A DNA stretch of 38,724 nt from positions 1 to 38,724 of the forward strand of contig JAFUJR010000001.1 of NCBI GenBank assembly GCA_017468085.1, given 5' to 3'. This DNA comes from Clostridia bacterium. GTDB taxonomy: Bacteria; Bacillota; Clostridia; Christensenellales; Borkfalkiaceae. The position numbers were made by a program, and so were the translations under genes. The notes beneath the pieces were generated by a model that had not been told where the DNA came from, made no database searches, and worked only from the letters and a program-made list of their open reading frames with translations. Position 1 is the stretch's first letter. Each line of letters starts with the position of its first letter. Positions 1 to 7,253 of the stretch are shown here, piece after piece.

Positions 1-1
1 C

Positions 2-1078
2 GATAAGGGAACCAACACCTACACCGTATATAGCCCAGTAGGTCTCCTTGCATGGGGTGAAGCAGCGCGAGCCGTCATCTCCACAGGTACTGAAGACACG
101 AATGACGACTGGTATGCCGAATATACCACAGACATGCCTAACCTTACTCTGGCAGCCGACATCACATTAACGGGAGAAAACAACTGGACTCCTTTGGGAT
201 ATCGTGTTGAGGGTAACAGTAAATACACTTACTATCCATACATAGGTACCATTGATGGCAACGGGCATACCATTACCGGGCTAAATATAAACATCACAGG
301 AGATTGCATTGCTTTTGTGGGCAGCCTTGGCCCAAATAGCGAGGTGAAGAACCTCACATTCGAGGATGCCACTATTATCGGCGGAGAACGTGTGGCAACT
401 GTTGTAGCTGATTGCGGAGGTAATGTAACGAATTGCCATGTAACGGGCAGCTCCTCTGTTTCAGGGAATAATCAAGTAGCAGGTGTAATAGCTGTAAATA
501 CTGATGGTATCATATCAGGTTGTACCAATGCAGCGGCTGTTACTGTCAAAATTGGTAATGACTCCTATGGATCAGGTGGTGTCGTAGGATCCAATTTTAA
601 TGGAATTGTGATGGGATGTTTCAATAGTGGCGATATTACCGGTTCAGGTTCAGATAATTCACTAATTTGTGGTGGTGTCGTGGGATGCAATTATAATTAT
701 TCTTCTTCCCTTATAATAGCCTGCGGCAACACGGGCAATGTAGTGTCATCAGTAGGTAGAGTTGGCGGCATTGCAGGTGGCAACTATGGCGTTCCGGTAT
801 ATGCGTGCTGGACGAAAGAAACCACCGAGCTTAAAAGTGGGACAGAGGAATCCAATAAGGATGGAGTGGGAGCAGATAACAACAATACAAGTGTGCTAAA
901 AGCGTGCTACTCCTTTGCTAACGCCTCGGCAGTAGCAGATGCAATCACAGCAATGAATACCGCCATTGATGGGTATAATGCCTCGGCAGCCGAGGGCAGG
1001 AAATGTACTTATAAATGGCAAGTCGGCACCGATGACTATCCTACGCTGGTAGAAATCGATCAAACCCCTACAGAATAA
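2..1078 (+). CDS. GLUG-repeat surface protein, 5'-truncated by the window edge
   Basis: The reading frame is open from base 2, so the true start lies outside the window; 358 codons precede the stop. The visible protein is a run of Gly/Asn-rich beta-solenoid repeats, including GGVVGSNFNGIVMGCFNSGD and the later GGVVGCNYNY and GGIAGGNYG blocks. These match the GLUG-type pattern (GG-[IV]-[VA]-G-x-N ... C-[FYW]-x-x-G). GLUG repeats are known from extracellular and adhesin-like proteins. The C-terminus ends simply (DDYPTLVEIDQTPTE) with no LPxTG or hydrophobic anchor. Codon use (many aat/ata/aca/tat codons, few gcg) differs from the GCG- and GAC-rich genes from 1.5 kb onward, and the style is closest to Bacteroidota proteins. 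It may be a transferred gene or a misjoined contig end. The repeat call is solid; the role is inferred. Confidence 0.75.
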   Translation, partial: DKGTNTYTVYSPVGLLAWGEAARAVISTGTEDTNDDWYAEYTTDMPNLTLAADITLTGENNWTPLGYRVEGNSKYTYYPYIGTIDGNGHTITGLNINITGDCIAFVGSLGPNSEVKNLTFEDATIIGGERVATVVADCGGNVTNCHVTGSSSVSGNNQVAGVIAVNTDGIISGCTNAAAVTVKIGNDSYGSGGVVGSNFNGIVMGCFNSGDITGSGSDNSLICGGVVGCNYNYSSSLIIACGNTGNVVSSVGRVGGIAGGNYGVPVYACWTKETTELKSGTEESNKDGVGADNNNTSVLKACYSFANASAVADAITAMNTAIDGYNASAAEGRKCTYKWQVGTDDYPTLVEIDQTPTE

Positions 1079-1172
1079 CCGAATTATCGCAACGTAGCGC
1101 GTAGCGCAAAAGCTCTCAGCTTTTGGCTCACAAGGAGTACGCACAATGTACGCACAGACTTAAAAACAGTAT

Positions 1173-1212
1173 GGCGGTAGGCTACATAACGTAGTCTGCC
1201 GCCTATTTTTTA
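1173..1212 (+). terminator. Intrinsic terminator after the GLUG gene
   Basis: A 13-bp stem (GGCGGTAGGCTAC pairing with GTAGTCTGCCGCC through two G-U pairs) with a 5-nt loop is followed by TATTTTTTAT. It closes the GLUG transcription unit. A smaller AAAAGCT-CTC-AGCTTTT hairpin lies upstream at 1108-1124. Confidence 0.85.
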
Positions 1213-1412
1213 TAACGATTTTCAAAAACAAAAAACAATCCTATTCTATGATATTCCGCAAAAGATAATGATATGCAAAGGCTGAAAAAACGGACAAAAT
1301 TGCGGAGGGTTCGCGCGACGAGCGAAAAAAAGCGTTGACCGAGATAAATATGAGGGGTGTTGAGCGAGGACGCTTTGGCGTAGCCAAAATATTCATCCGA
1401 ACCGAAAAATAG

Positions 1413-1445
1413 GCGACGTTTAAAAGAACGTCGTTATTTTCATTT
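1413..1445 (+). terminator. Orphan rightward terminator hairpin
   Basis: GCGACGTT and AACGTCGT form a stem around a TAAAAG loop, followed by a T-rich tract (TATTTTCATTTTTTT). No gene ends just upstream in this window. Confidence 0.6.
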
Positions 1446-1461
1446 TTTTATGCAATTTATT

Positions 1462-1490
1462 TTGCTTTTTTGCGCATTATGTGATACAAT
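1462..1490 (+). promoter_or_regulatory. Probable promoter of the M13 peptidase gene
   Basis: TTGCTT (1462-1467), a 17-bp spacer and TACAAT (1485-1490). The expected start of transcription near 1497 gives a leader of about 48 nt. A GGAG ribosome site precedes the ATG at 1545. Confidence 0.6.
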
Positions 1491-1544
1491 AATATAAAGT
1501 AAATAAAAAAATTTGCTCAACGTTTAATAATTGGAGAAATATTT

Positions 1545-3443
1545 ATGGAAAATATCAGAATTCAAGACGACCTTTATATGCACGTAAACCAAGAAGCCTT
1601 GGAAGAGCTTGTTATCCCCGACGATAAACCCACGGCGGGCGGTTTTGCAAAGCTTTCCGACGGCGTTGAAAAGATTATGATGGACGAGTTTAAGACGTTG
1701 GCAGAGAACAAATCCTATCCCAACGACTACCTTAAGAGGGCGTGCGAGCTGTACGTCATCGCTATGGACGCGGACAGAAAAGAAAAGCACGGCGTCGCGC
1801 CTGCGCTTAAAGCGTTGTCGGCGCTTGACGAGGTAAAGACGGTAGAGGATTTCAGCCGTTTGTACAAGACGTTGTCGCTCAAGGGTATTCCTACGCCCAT
1901 CGATATCGGTGTGGATACGGACATGAAAAACACGAAGCGCCGTCTTGTTTATATTCAAGGCCCCGGCGTTATTCTTCCCGACGCGTCCTACTATAAGCCC
2001 GAAAGAGAAGCGCAAAAAACGCAACTTTTGGGGATTTGGACGAACGTTGCGAAAATGGTTATGGCAAAGACGGATCTCGCGCCTGAAGCACAAGCTAAGT
2101 ACGTAGAAGATACGCTTGCTTTCGACGCGATCCTCGGCGGACTTGTAAAGACGAGAGAGGAGTGGTCGAAGTACGTGGAGATGTATAATCCTACGGATAC
2201 GGCAGAGGTTGCAAAAACGCTTGCGACGATTGATTATCCGTCTATCCTTACCGACTTGTTTGGCAGTGTTCCCGATACGACTGTGGTTACCGAGCCGAGA
2301 TATTTCGGTGAATTTACAAAGGTATTCAATGCGGAAAATCTTGAGCTTTATAAGCACTGGGCATACGTTAAGGGGCTTTTAAAGGCTTGCTCCTACCTTT
2401 CCGAAGAGCTTCGCGAGATGGGCGGTATGTTCAGCCGTGCGATTATGGGCGTTGCAAAAATGCAATCCATCGAAAAGTTTGCCTACAATCTTGCTTCGGG
2501 TATGTATTCCGAACCCGTCGGCATTTACTACGGCGAAAAATACTTCGGTGAAGAAGCAAAGAAGGATATTACGGAAATCGTTTACCAAATCATCGATACT
2601 TACAAAGAGCGAATCAAGACGAACGATATCCTTGGCGAAGCAACCAAGGCGAAAGCCATTCTTAAACTTTCTACGATGGGCGTAAAGATGGGCTATCCCG
2701 ACAAGGTAAGGGCGATTTACGACGAGCTTGTATTCAACCCCGAGGACTCGCTCTTTGATATTATGCTTTCCTTGAAAGCGATTCGCGAATTGGATTCGTA
2801 TGCGAAACTCGACAAGCCCACCGAGCCTGAAAACTGGGCGATGCCCGGGCATATGGTCAACGCTTGCTACGACCCGTTCGTGAACGACATCACCTTCCCT
2901 GCCGCTATTTTGCAAGCTCCGTTCTATTCCTTGAAACAGACGAGAAGCGAAAACCTCGGCGGTATCGGCAGCGTTATCGGGCACGAAATTTCGCACGCGT
3001 TTGACAGCAACGGCGCAAAATGCGACGAAAACGGCAACATCAACGACTGGTGGACGGAAGACGACTTCAAGAGATTTGAAGAAAAGGTAAATCAAATGAT
3101 TGAACAGTTTGACGGTATCGAGCTTCCTCAAGGCAAGGTGAACGGCGCGTTTATCGTCAGCGAAAATATGGCGGATAACGGCGGTATGTCGGTTACGCTG
3201 GATATTATGTCAAAGACCGAGGGCGTATCCTACGAAGAGTATTTCCGCAACTGGGCAAGAGTATGGTGTCAAAAAGCGAAGCCTGAATATCTGCAAATGC
3301 TGCTTGCGGTGGACGTTCACGGTCCTTGCGTGCTTCGTGCAAATATGCCTCCCAGAAACTTCAAGGAATGGTATGCTGCATTTGACGTAAAAGAGACGGA
3401 TAAAATGTACCTCGCGCCTGAAAAACGTATTATCATTTGGTAA
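1545..3443 (+). CDS. M13 family zinc metallopeptidase (neprilysin/PepO type)
   Basis: This is a 632-residue zinc endopeptidase of the neprilysin/endothelin-converting-enzyme family (M13), the usual length for the bacterial PepO branch. The zinc site is HEISH at residues 480-484, inside GSVIGHEISHAFD, and the second zinc motif is ENMAD at 540-544 (family ExxxD), followed by NGG. The N-terminal half matches the all-helical M13 domain (MENIRIQDDLYMHVNQEAL at the start). No signal peptide or membrane segment is visible, so the enzyme should be cytoplasmic, as for PepO of lactic acid bacteria, where it cleaves oligopeptides. The gene is monocistronic, with its own promoter and a strong terminator. 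The start is supported by TTGGAG ten bases upstream. The family call is firm; the substrate is unknown. Confidence 0.95.
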   Translation: MENIRIQDDLYMHVNQEALEELVIPDDKPTAGGFAKLSDGVEKIMMDEFKTLAENKSYPNDYLKRACELYVIAMDADRKEKHGVAPALKALSALDEVKTVEDFSRLYKTLSLKGIPTPIDIGVDTDMKNTKRRLVYIQGPGVILPDASYYKPEREAQKTQLLGIWTNVAKMVMAKTDLAPEAQAKYVEDTLAFDAILGGLVKTREEWSKYVEMYNPTDTAEVAKTLATIDYPSILTDLFGSVPDTTVVTEPRYFGEFTKVFNAENLELYKHWAYVKGLLKACSYLSEELREMGGMFSRAIMGVAKMQSIEKFAYNLASGMYSEPVGIYYGEKYFGEEAKKDITEIVYQIIDTYKERIKTNDILGEATKAKAILKLSTMGVKMGYPDKVRAIYDELVFNPEDSLFDIMLSLKAIRELDSYAKLDKPTEPENWAMPGHMVNACYDPFVNDITFPAAILQAPFYSLKQTRSENLGGIGSVIGHEISHAFDSNGAKCDENGNINDWWTEDDFKRFEEKVNQMIEQFDGIELPQGKVNGAFIVSENMADNGGMSVTLDIMSKTEGVSYEEYFRNWARVWCQKAKPEYLQMLLAVDVHGPCVLRANMPPRNFKEWYAAFDVKETDKMYLAPEKRIIIW

Positions 3444-3456
3444 GACTGATAAGTCA

Positions 3457-3486
3457 AAAGGGATACCGCTCTGGTATCCCTTTTTC
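3457..3486 (+). terminator. Terminator of the M13 peptidase gene
   Basis: The perfect stem AGGGATACC/GGTATCCCT encloses a GCTCT loop and is followed by TTTTT. Confidence 0.92.
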
Positions 3487-3507
3487 AGCTTCTACGTAAG
3501 AAAGCTA

Positions 3508-3536
3508 TTTACGTAACCGAGATTTTGTGATATACT
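3508..3536 (+). promoter_or_regulatory. Promoter of the GNAT gene
   Basis: TTTACG (3508-3513), a 17-bp spacer, then TATACT (3531-3536) preceded by TGTGA, close to an extended -10. The same TGTGATATACTGA block recurs at the HAD-gene promoter (6227-6239). Confidence 0.6.
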
Positions 3537-3561
3537 GATAAAAAAGACGGGTGGGGGTAAT

Positions 3562-4047
3562 ATGCAGATACGAAGGACGGTAGAAACGGATCTTGCGCAG
3601 ATTGGCAAAATTTACGAAAACGCCAAAAAATTTATGCGTGAAACGGGCAATCCCAATCAATGGAACGGAGAAAAACCGAACGTGCAAACGGCGCGTGAGG
3701 ATATGGAAAAAGGCGTTGGTTACGTCGCGGAAGAGGACGGGGAAATCCTTGCCGTTTTTATGTTTACGCAAGCACCTGACCCTACCTATGCCAAGATATA
3801 TGACGGAGCGTGGCTGTCCGACGCGCCCTACGGCGTTATACACCGCATAGCCGTAACCAAGCCAGGGCGCGGGGTTATCGGCTTTTGCATAGACGAGTGT
3901 TTTTCCCGTTGTCAAAATTTACGGATAGACACCCATCGCGACAATTTACCTATGCAACGCGCGCTTTTAAAGCGCGGATTTGAATATTGCGGCATTATTC
4001 ATCTTGAAAACGGCGACGCGCGCCTTGCTTATCAAAAAATCAAATAA
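3562..4047 (+). CDS. GNAT family N-acetyltransferase
   Basis: A 161-residue protein of GCN5-related N-acetyltransferase size. The opening MQIRRTVETDLAQIGKIYENA is the typical first strand and helix of the fold. The acetyl-CoA motif region is VIHRIAVTKPGRGVIGFCID at about residues 91-110, where KPGRGVIG stands in for the usual Q/RxxGxG/A loop. It is followed by LRIDTHRDNLPMQRALLKRG, the conserved motif B segment (DTxxxNxxMxxLxxKxGF). These features predict transfer of an acetyl group from acetyl-CoA to a small-molecule or protein amine in the cytoplasm; the acceptor cannot be read from the sequence. GGGTGGGGG precedes the ATG. It is a single-gene unit that converges on ohrR across a shared terminator. 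Confidence 0.88.
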   Translation: MQIRRTVETDLAQIGKIYENAKKFMRETGNPNQWNGEKPNVQTAREDMEKGVGYVAEEDGEILAVFMFTQAPDPTYAKIYDGAWLSDAPYGVIHRIAVTKPGRGVIGFCIDECFSRCQNLRIDTHRDNLPMQRALLKRGFEYCGIIHLENGDARLAYQKIK

Positions 4048-4051
4048 AGGG

Positions 4052-4096
4052 AAAACACTCCCCACGCAAAGTACGTGGAGAGTGTTTGTTATTTTT
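4052..4096. terminator. Bidirectional terminator between the GNAT gene and ohrR
   Basis: AAACACTC-CCCACG pairs with CGTGG-AGAGTGTTT with one mismatch around a short loop. Rightward it is followed by GTTATTTTT; leftward it ends in an A/T-rich tract. The ohrR stop codon lies in the right arm. Confidence 0.8.
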
Positions 4097-4541
4097 GTTC
4101 GGGGTCGTTTAAAGTTTTTAATACTTTATTAAGAAGCTCGTATAATTGTACCGCCTCTTGCGATTGTAGCTTAACACAGCTTGTCAACGCGGTAGGGATC
4201 GGCAGAGCCTGCTCTCTTAACGCCATACCTTTTTTTGTGATTTCCACCGTTAAAACTCGTTCGTCGTCGACGGAGCGGCGTCTATGCACAAGCCCCTTTG
4301 CTTCAAGGCTTTTCAATACGGGCGTCAACGTTCCCGAATCGAGAAATAATTTTTGCCCAAGCTCTTTGGCGTTGATTTTTTTATGCTCCCAAAGCACCAT
4401 CATCGTGATATATTGTGTGTAAGTCAGCCCAAGCGCGTCCAAAAGCGGTCTGTATTTTTTTATCACTTCACGGGAAGCGGCGTATAACGGAAAACAAAGC
4501 TGATTTTCAAGTTTTAAGACCTCGTATTTGGATTCGTCCAT
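4089..4541 (-). CDS. ohrR: MarR-family organic peroxide sensor, OhrR-like
   Basis: A 150-residue winged-helix repressor that closely follows B. subtilis OhrR. The N-terminus has LENQLCFPLYAASRE with the peroxide-sensing cysteine at position 16, then YTQYITMMVLWEH, the recognition region LFLDSGTLTPVLKSLEAKGL, and the wing RRRSVDDERVL. In OhrR, oxidation of this cysteine by organic hydroperoxides releases the operator. A second cysteine, C122, is near the C-terminus, so this may be the two-cysteine type (as in Xanthomonas OhrR) rather than the one-cysteine Bacillus type. It lies directly downstream of a glutathione peroxidase gene on the same strand but has its own promoter. AGGAGG precedes the ATG. 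The usual partner ohr is absent from the window. Confidence 0.9.
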   Translation of the reverse strand: MDESKYEVLKLENQLCFPLYAASREVIKKYRPLLDALGLTYTQYITMMVLWEHKKINAKELGQKLFLDSGTLTPVLKSLEAKGLVHRRRSVDDERVLTVEITKKGMALREQALPIPTALTSCVKLQSQEAVQLYELLNKVLKTLNDPEQK

Positions 4542-4569
4542 ACAAACCTCCTTTGACGGATTTCGATTT

Positions 4570-4598
4570 ATTATAACATGATTTTATAAAAAATGCAA
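4570..4598 (-). promoter_or_regulatory. Promoter of ohrR
   Basis: On the minus strand: TTGCAT (4593-4598), a 17-bp spacer, TATAAT (4570-4575). Only a half-site AATTG is visible nearby, so autoregulation is not obvious from sequence. Confidence 0.8.
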
Positions 4599-4642
4599 TT
4601 CCCTTACATAGAGATATTTATTATAGACTTTCTTTTTGTGCG

Positions 4643-5182
4643 TCAAAGGCTTGCTTGAATTGCCTGCTTTAATTTTTTCATATCCGTAGGCTCGAAACGC
4701 GCGACGATCTCACCCTCTCTGTCAATCAAGAATTTGGTGAAATTCCATTTAATCTTGCCGTTATTTTTATAGTCCTTGTCCGTCTTTTTAACAACGCCCG
4801 AAAGAATAAACGCCATAGGGCTTTTTCCAAAGCCGTCGAATTTCGTATTTTCCGTCAGCCATTGAAAGAGCGGAATTGCGTTTTCGCCGTTCACGTCCAC
4901 CTTGGCAAACTGCGGGAAGGTGATGCCAAATCTGCCCGTACAAAAGGTGTGGATTTCCTCGTCGTTGCCGGGCGCTTGATTCCCAAATTGGTTGCAAGGG
5001 AAATCGAGAATTTCAAACCCTTGCGGCCCAAATTCCTTGTATAATTCTTCTAACGCCTCGTACTGCGGCGTAAATCCGCAGCCCGTAGCCGTGTTGACAA
5101 TCAACAGCACCTTGCCTTTGTAGTCCGACAGCGACTTTTCCTCGCCGTTGCGTGTTTTTACTGTAAAATCATAAACGTTCAT
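4643..5182 (-). CDS. Glutathione peroxidase-family thiol peroxidase
   Basis: A 179-residue peroxidase of the GPx/BtuE family. The catalytic tetrad is visible: C35 in NTATGCGFTPQYE, Q69 in FPCNQFGNQAPG, and W146-N147 in KWNFTKF. A further cysteine, C81 (HTFCTGRFGITFP), sits where thioredoxin-dependent GPx enzymes such as yeast Gpx3 keep the resolving cysteine. The likely electron donor is therefore thioredoxin, not glutathione, and the active residue is cysteine, not selenocysteine. It reduces hydrogen peroxide and organic or lipid hydroperoxides in the cytoplasm. I start at 5182 (MNVYDF), with GGGAG upstream, because a longer start at 5227 would fall inside the promoter and operator. The next gene on this strand is ohrR, and an OhrR-like operator covers its promoter. 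Confidence 0.93.
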   Translation of the reverse strand: MNVYDFTVKTRNGEEKSLSDYKGKVLLIVNTATGCGFTPQYEALEELYKEFGPQGFEILDFPCNQFGNQAPGNDEEIHTFCTGRFGITFPQFAKVDVNGENAIPLFQWLTENTKFDGFGKSPMAFILSGVVKKTDKDYKNNGKIKWNFTKFLIDREGEIVARFEPTDMKKLKQAIQASL

Positions 5183-5207
5183 AAAAATCTCCCTTATAAT
5201 AATTTTT

Positions 5208-5229
5208 CTCAATTCAATTGAGCTCAATT
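5208..5229 (-). promoter_or_regulatory. Overlapping palindromes: probable OhrR operator of the peroxidase gene
   Basis: CTCAATT-C-AATTGAG (5208-5222) is a 7-1-7 perfect palindrome. It overlaps a second perfect palindrome AATTGAGCTCAATT (5216-5229), giving three alternating half-sites. The first matches the core of the B. subtilis ohrA operator (CAATT-n-AATTG). The site covers the predicted transcription start (about 5224), just downstream of the -10 box, where a bound repressor would block transcription. Confidence 0.75.
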
Positions 5230-5230
5230 A

Positions 5231-5260
5231 ATTATACCACGATAGTATAGTCCCCGTCAA
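5231..5260 (-). promoter_or_regulatory. Promoter of the peroxidase gene
   Basis: Minus strand: TTGACG (5255-5260), an 18-bp spacer, TATAAT (5231-5236). Confidence 0.82.
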
Positions 5261-5295
5261 GATATCTTTATGCATTTTCAAAAAATTTTCAGCCC

Positions 5296-5324
5296 TTGAC
5301 AAAGGGGGCGGGCTATGCTATAAT
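5296..5324 (+). promoter_or_regulatory. Consensus promoter of the GDPD-like lipoprotein gene
   Basis: TTGACA (5296-5301), 17 bp, TATAAT (5319-5324). The word CTTGACAAAGGGG is shared with the promoter at 6208. Confidence 0.9.
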
Positions 5325-5351
5325 AAAAAAATCAAGAACAAAGAGGGAAAT

Positions 5352-6176
5352 ATGCGTAAAAAAATCCTCAATTTCATACTTGCCGTATGCGTATGTGCGG
5401 CGGGGAGCGCTTGCGGTCAAGGCGATACGTCAAACGAATTGTCGGATAAAAATGCGCCCACGGAGCTTATTGCCATTCTGCACGCAGGGGGAGAATTAGA
5501 CGGCAAGAGTTTGCTCAACTGCCAAGAGGCGTTCTATGCATATTACGAAAAGGGTTACCGTTTTTTTGAATACGATTTAAAGCTTTCCGCCGACGGCAAA
5601 CTTATCGGCACGCATAGCTGGGAGTATCTTGCGGACGGGTACGACGGTATGGACTATCAAGAATTTCTTTCCCTCCGTTTAGACGGCGGATATACGCCCG
5701 TCAACGAGGACTGGCTGTTGGACACGTTAAAGACGTATCCGGACGTAACGGTTATCGTGGACGCAAAAATGTCAACGACCTTGCAGGACGCGGAAGTGAT
5801 AAAAAGACTGCACGATTTGCAAGCGATACACGGCGTAGACCTCACAACCCGTATTATCCCCGAGGTTTTTTCGGTGGAAATGTGGGACGCGATAAAAGAG
5901 GAAACGTCGTTTAGCCAATATTTATTTTCGCGCTATAAAGAATATTATTCCATCGGCACGATTGAGCAATCTTTCCCCACGGATAAATTCGTTGGCGTCG
6001 CGCTTCCGTATGATTATCTTGACGGATATTATAAGGAAAATATCCCCTATTTAAAGGGGCTTGGATATTCGATATTTATGTTCGGTATCAACGGCGCGGA
6101 GGACGTAGGCGGGGCAATCGACCTCGGCGCGGACGCCGTATACGTAGACAGCGTGGAGTGGCTGCCGACTCCGTAA
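5352..6176 (+). CDS. Glycerophosphodiester phosphodiesterase-like lipoprotein
   Basis: A 274-residue protein of the GDPD/PI-PLC-like TIM-barrel superfamily, probably exported and lipid-anchored. The N-terminus MRKKILNFILAVCVCAAGSAC is a lipoprotein-type signal ending at C21, though the residue at -3 is Gly, which is not ideal for a lipobox. The GDPD signatures are present in modified form: AILHAGGELDGKS (the first catalytic His, normally AHRG), FFEYDLKLSADGKLIGTHSW (metal-binding E-x-D and the second catalytic His), and DVTVIVDAKM, which replaces the usual IExK strand. Family members hydrolyse glycerophosphodiesters or related phosphodiesters. The changed HRG loop makes the substrate uncertain. 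It has its own promoter and a GAGGG ribosome site; no terminator separates it clearly from the HAD gene. Confidence 0.82.
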   Translation: MRKKILNFILAVCVCAAGSACGQGDTSNELSDKNAPTELIAILHAGGELDGKSLLNCQEAFYAYYEKGYRFFEYDLKLSADGKLIGTHSWEYLADGYDGMDYQEFLSLRLDGGYTPVNEDWLLDTLKTYPDVTVIVDAKMSTTLQDAEVIKRLHDLQAIHGVDLTTRIIPEVFSVEMWDAIKEETSFSQYLFSRYKEYYSIGTIEQSFPTDKFVGVALPYDYLDGYYKENIPYLKGLGYSIFMFGINGAEDVGGAIDLGADAVYVDSVEWLPTP

Positions 6177-6207
6177 GGCGGAACAAGTGCGCTGAAACCT
6201 CCCCCTC

Positions 6208-6236
6208 TTGACAAAGGGGCTCGGTTGTGATATACT
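6208..6236 (+). promoter_or_regulatory. Promoter of the HAD phosphatase gene
   Basis: TTGACA (6208-6213), 17 bp, TATACT (6231-6236), followed by GAATAAAAA. Confidence 0.88.
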
Positions 6237-6266
6237 GAATAAAAATCCTTGTAAAGGAGTGAAACT

Positions 6267-7127
6267 ATGCGCAAAAAGCTGACGATTGCGTTTATGTACG
6301 ATTTTGATAAAACCTTGTGCGACCAAGATATGCAGGACTACGCCTTTATCCCCAACCTCAATATGACGAGCGAGGAGTTTTGGGGGGAAACGGAGGCTTT
6401 CCGTAAAAAAAATTATATGGAAGGGATTTTGGGGTATATGTACTATATGATGTATAAATGCCGCGAAAAAAACATACCCTTTACGCAGGAATATTTGCGT
6501 TCCTTAGGTAAAAATATCAATTTTTACAAGGGCGTACAAAACTGGTTTAAGCGTATCAATCAATACGGCGAATCCATCGGCGTGAATATCGAGCACTACG
6601 TGATTTCCAGCGGATTGAAGGATATCATCGACGGCTCGGCAATCAAGGACGAGTTTAAAAAAATCTTTGCCTGCCAATATTATTTTGACGAAAACGGGCA
6701 AGCCGTTTGGCCGAAAATCGCCATCAATTACACGCAAAAAACGCAGTATATTTTCCGTATTTCCAAAGGGATTTTTGACGAAACGGACAACAAAAAGGTC
6801 AACGAAAAAATGACTGACCGCCGCGTTGCCTACCAAAATATGATTTATTTCGGGGACGGGATCACAGACATTCCGTGTATGACCTTCGTAAAAAAGCAGG
6901 GCGGTATTTCCATCGCGCTCTATCCCAAAGGAAAGAAGAATAAGGTTACCAACTTGCTTTTGGATAATCGCGTCAATTATATTTGCTCGGCAGATTATCA
7001 GGAGGGGAGCGACTTAGATTCCCTCGTCAAGTGCATCATGCAGGAAATGCAGCTTTCGCATACTCTGTTGTTGAAACAGAAACAGCAACGCACGCGCGAA
7101 TCGAAAAAAGCTGAACCCAAAAATTGA
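6267..7127 (+). CDS. HAD-superfamily phosphatase (PSP-like)
   Basis: A 286-residue haloacid dehalogenase-superfamily hydrolase. Motif I is YDFDKTLCD, with the nucleophile D12 and acid/base D14. Motif II is the Ser in HYVISSGLKDII. The last motif is YFGDGITDIPCM, the metal-binding GDGxTD. The long helical insert between motif I and motif II (about residues 20-100) resembles the C1 cap of phosphoserine-phosphatase-like enzymes. It should remove phosphate from a small metabolite in the cytoplasm; the substrate is not readable. The charged Lys/Gln-rich tail (about 260-286) is beyond the fold. AAAGGAG precedes the ATG. A weak AAACGCG...CGCGTTTTT hairpin follows at 7145-7172. Confidence 0.88.
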   Translation: MRKKLTIAFMYDFDKTLCDQDMQDYAFIPNLNMTSEEFWGETEAFRKKNYMEGILGYMYYMMYKCREKNIPFTQEYLRSLGKNINFYKGVQNWFKRINQYGESIGVNIEHYVISSGLKDIIDGSAIKDEFKKIFACQYYFDENGQAVWPKIAINYTQKTQYIFRISKGIFDETDNKKVNEKMTDRRVAYQNMIYFGDGITDIPCMTFVKKQGGISIALYPKGKKNKVTNLLLDNRVNYICSADYQEGSDLDSLVKCIMQEMQLSHTLLLKQKQQRTRESKKAEPKN

Positions 7128-7144
7128 TTAAAATCCGCAAAGGC

Positions 7145-7172
7145 GAAACGCGTCTAAACCACGGCGCGTTTT
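7145..7172 (+). terminator. Weak terminator after the HAD gene
   Basis: A seven-base stem AAACGCG/CGCGTTT with an 11-14-nt loop is followed by TTTCG. A strong new promoter follows, which supports a transcription break here. Confidence 0.5.
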
Positions 7173-7194
7173 TCGTTATTTATTCCCCAAGCAT

Positions 7195-7223
7195 TTGACA
7201 TATTTTGCAAAATATGCTACACT
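7195..7223 (+). promoter_or_regulatory. Promoter of the small gene-pfp operon, with a perfect palindrome in the spacer
   Basis: TTGACA (7195-7200), 17 bp, TACACT (7218-7223). The spacer and the end of the -35 box form the perfect 18-bp palindrome CATATTTTGCAAAATATG (7199-7216), well placed for a repressor competing with RNA polymerase. No regulator gene is adjacent. Confidence 0.8.
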
Positions 7224-7253
7224 AAAAAAAGAAAAAACGTGAAGAGGACTTTC

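Larger units (their letters stand above)
1079..1544. other. 466-bp intergenic region between the GLUG gene and the M13 peptidase
   Basis: It holds the GLUG terminator (1173-1212), a stretch with no credible ORF (1213-1410), a second rightward terminator-like hairpin (1413-1445), and the promoter of the peptidase gene. The second hairpin has no gene in front of it. That would fit the remains of a native gene end or a join between two sequences. Bases around 1320-1400 loosely resemble 26695-26790 (see findings). Confidence 0.6.

Noticed and set aside
1524-2357. 277-codon minus-strand open frame opposite the M13 peptidase
   Set aside because: It has no ribosome site, an Arg/Lys/Val-biased composition typical of antisense frames, and lies opposite a certain gene.
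5183-5227. Longer N-terminus for the glutathione peroxidase (start at 5227)
   Set aside because: It would be upstream of the predicted transcription start and inside the palindromic operator; family proteins begin near the shorter start.
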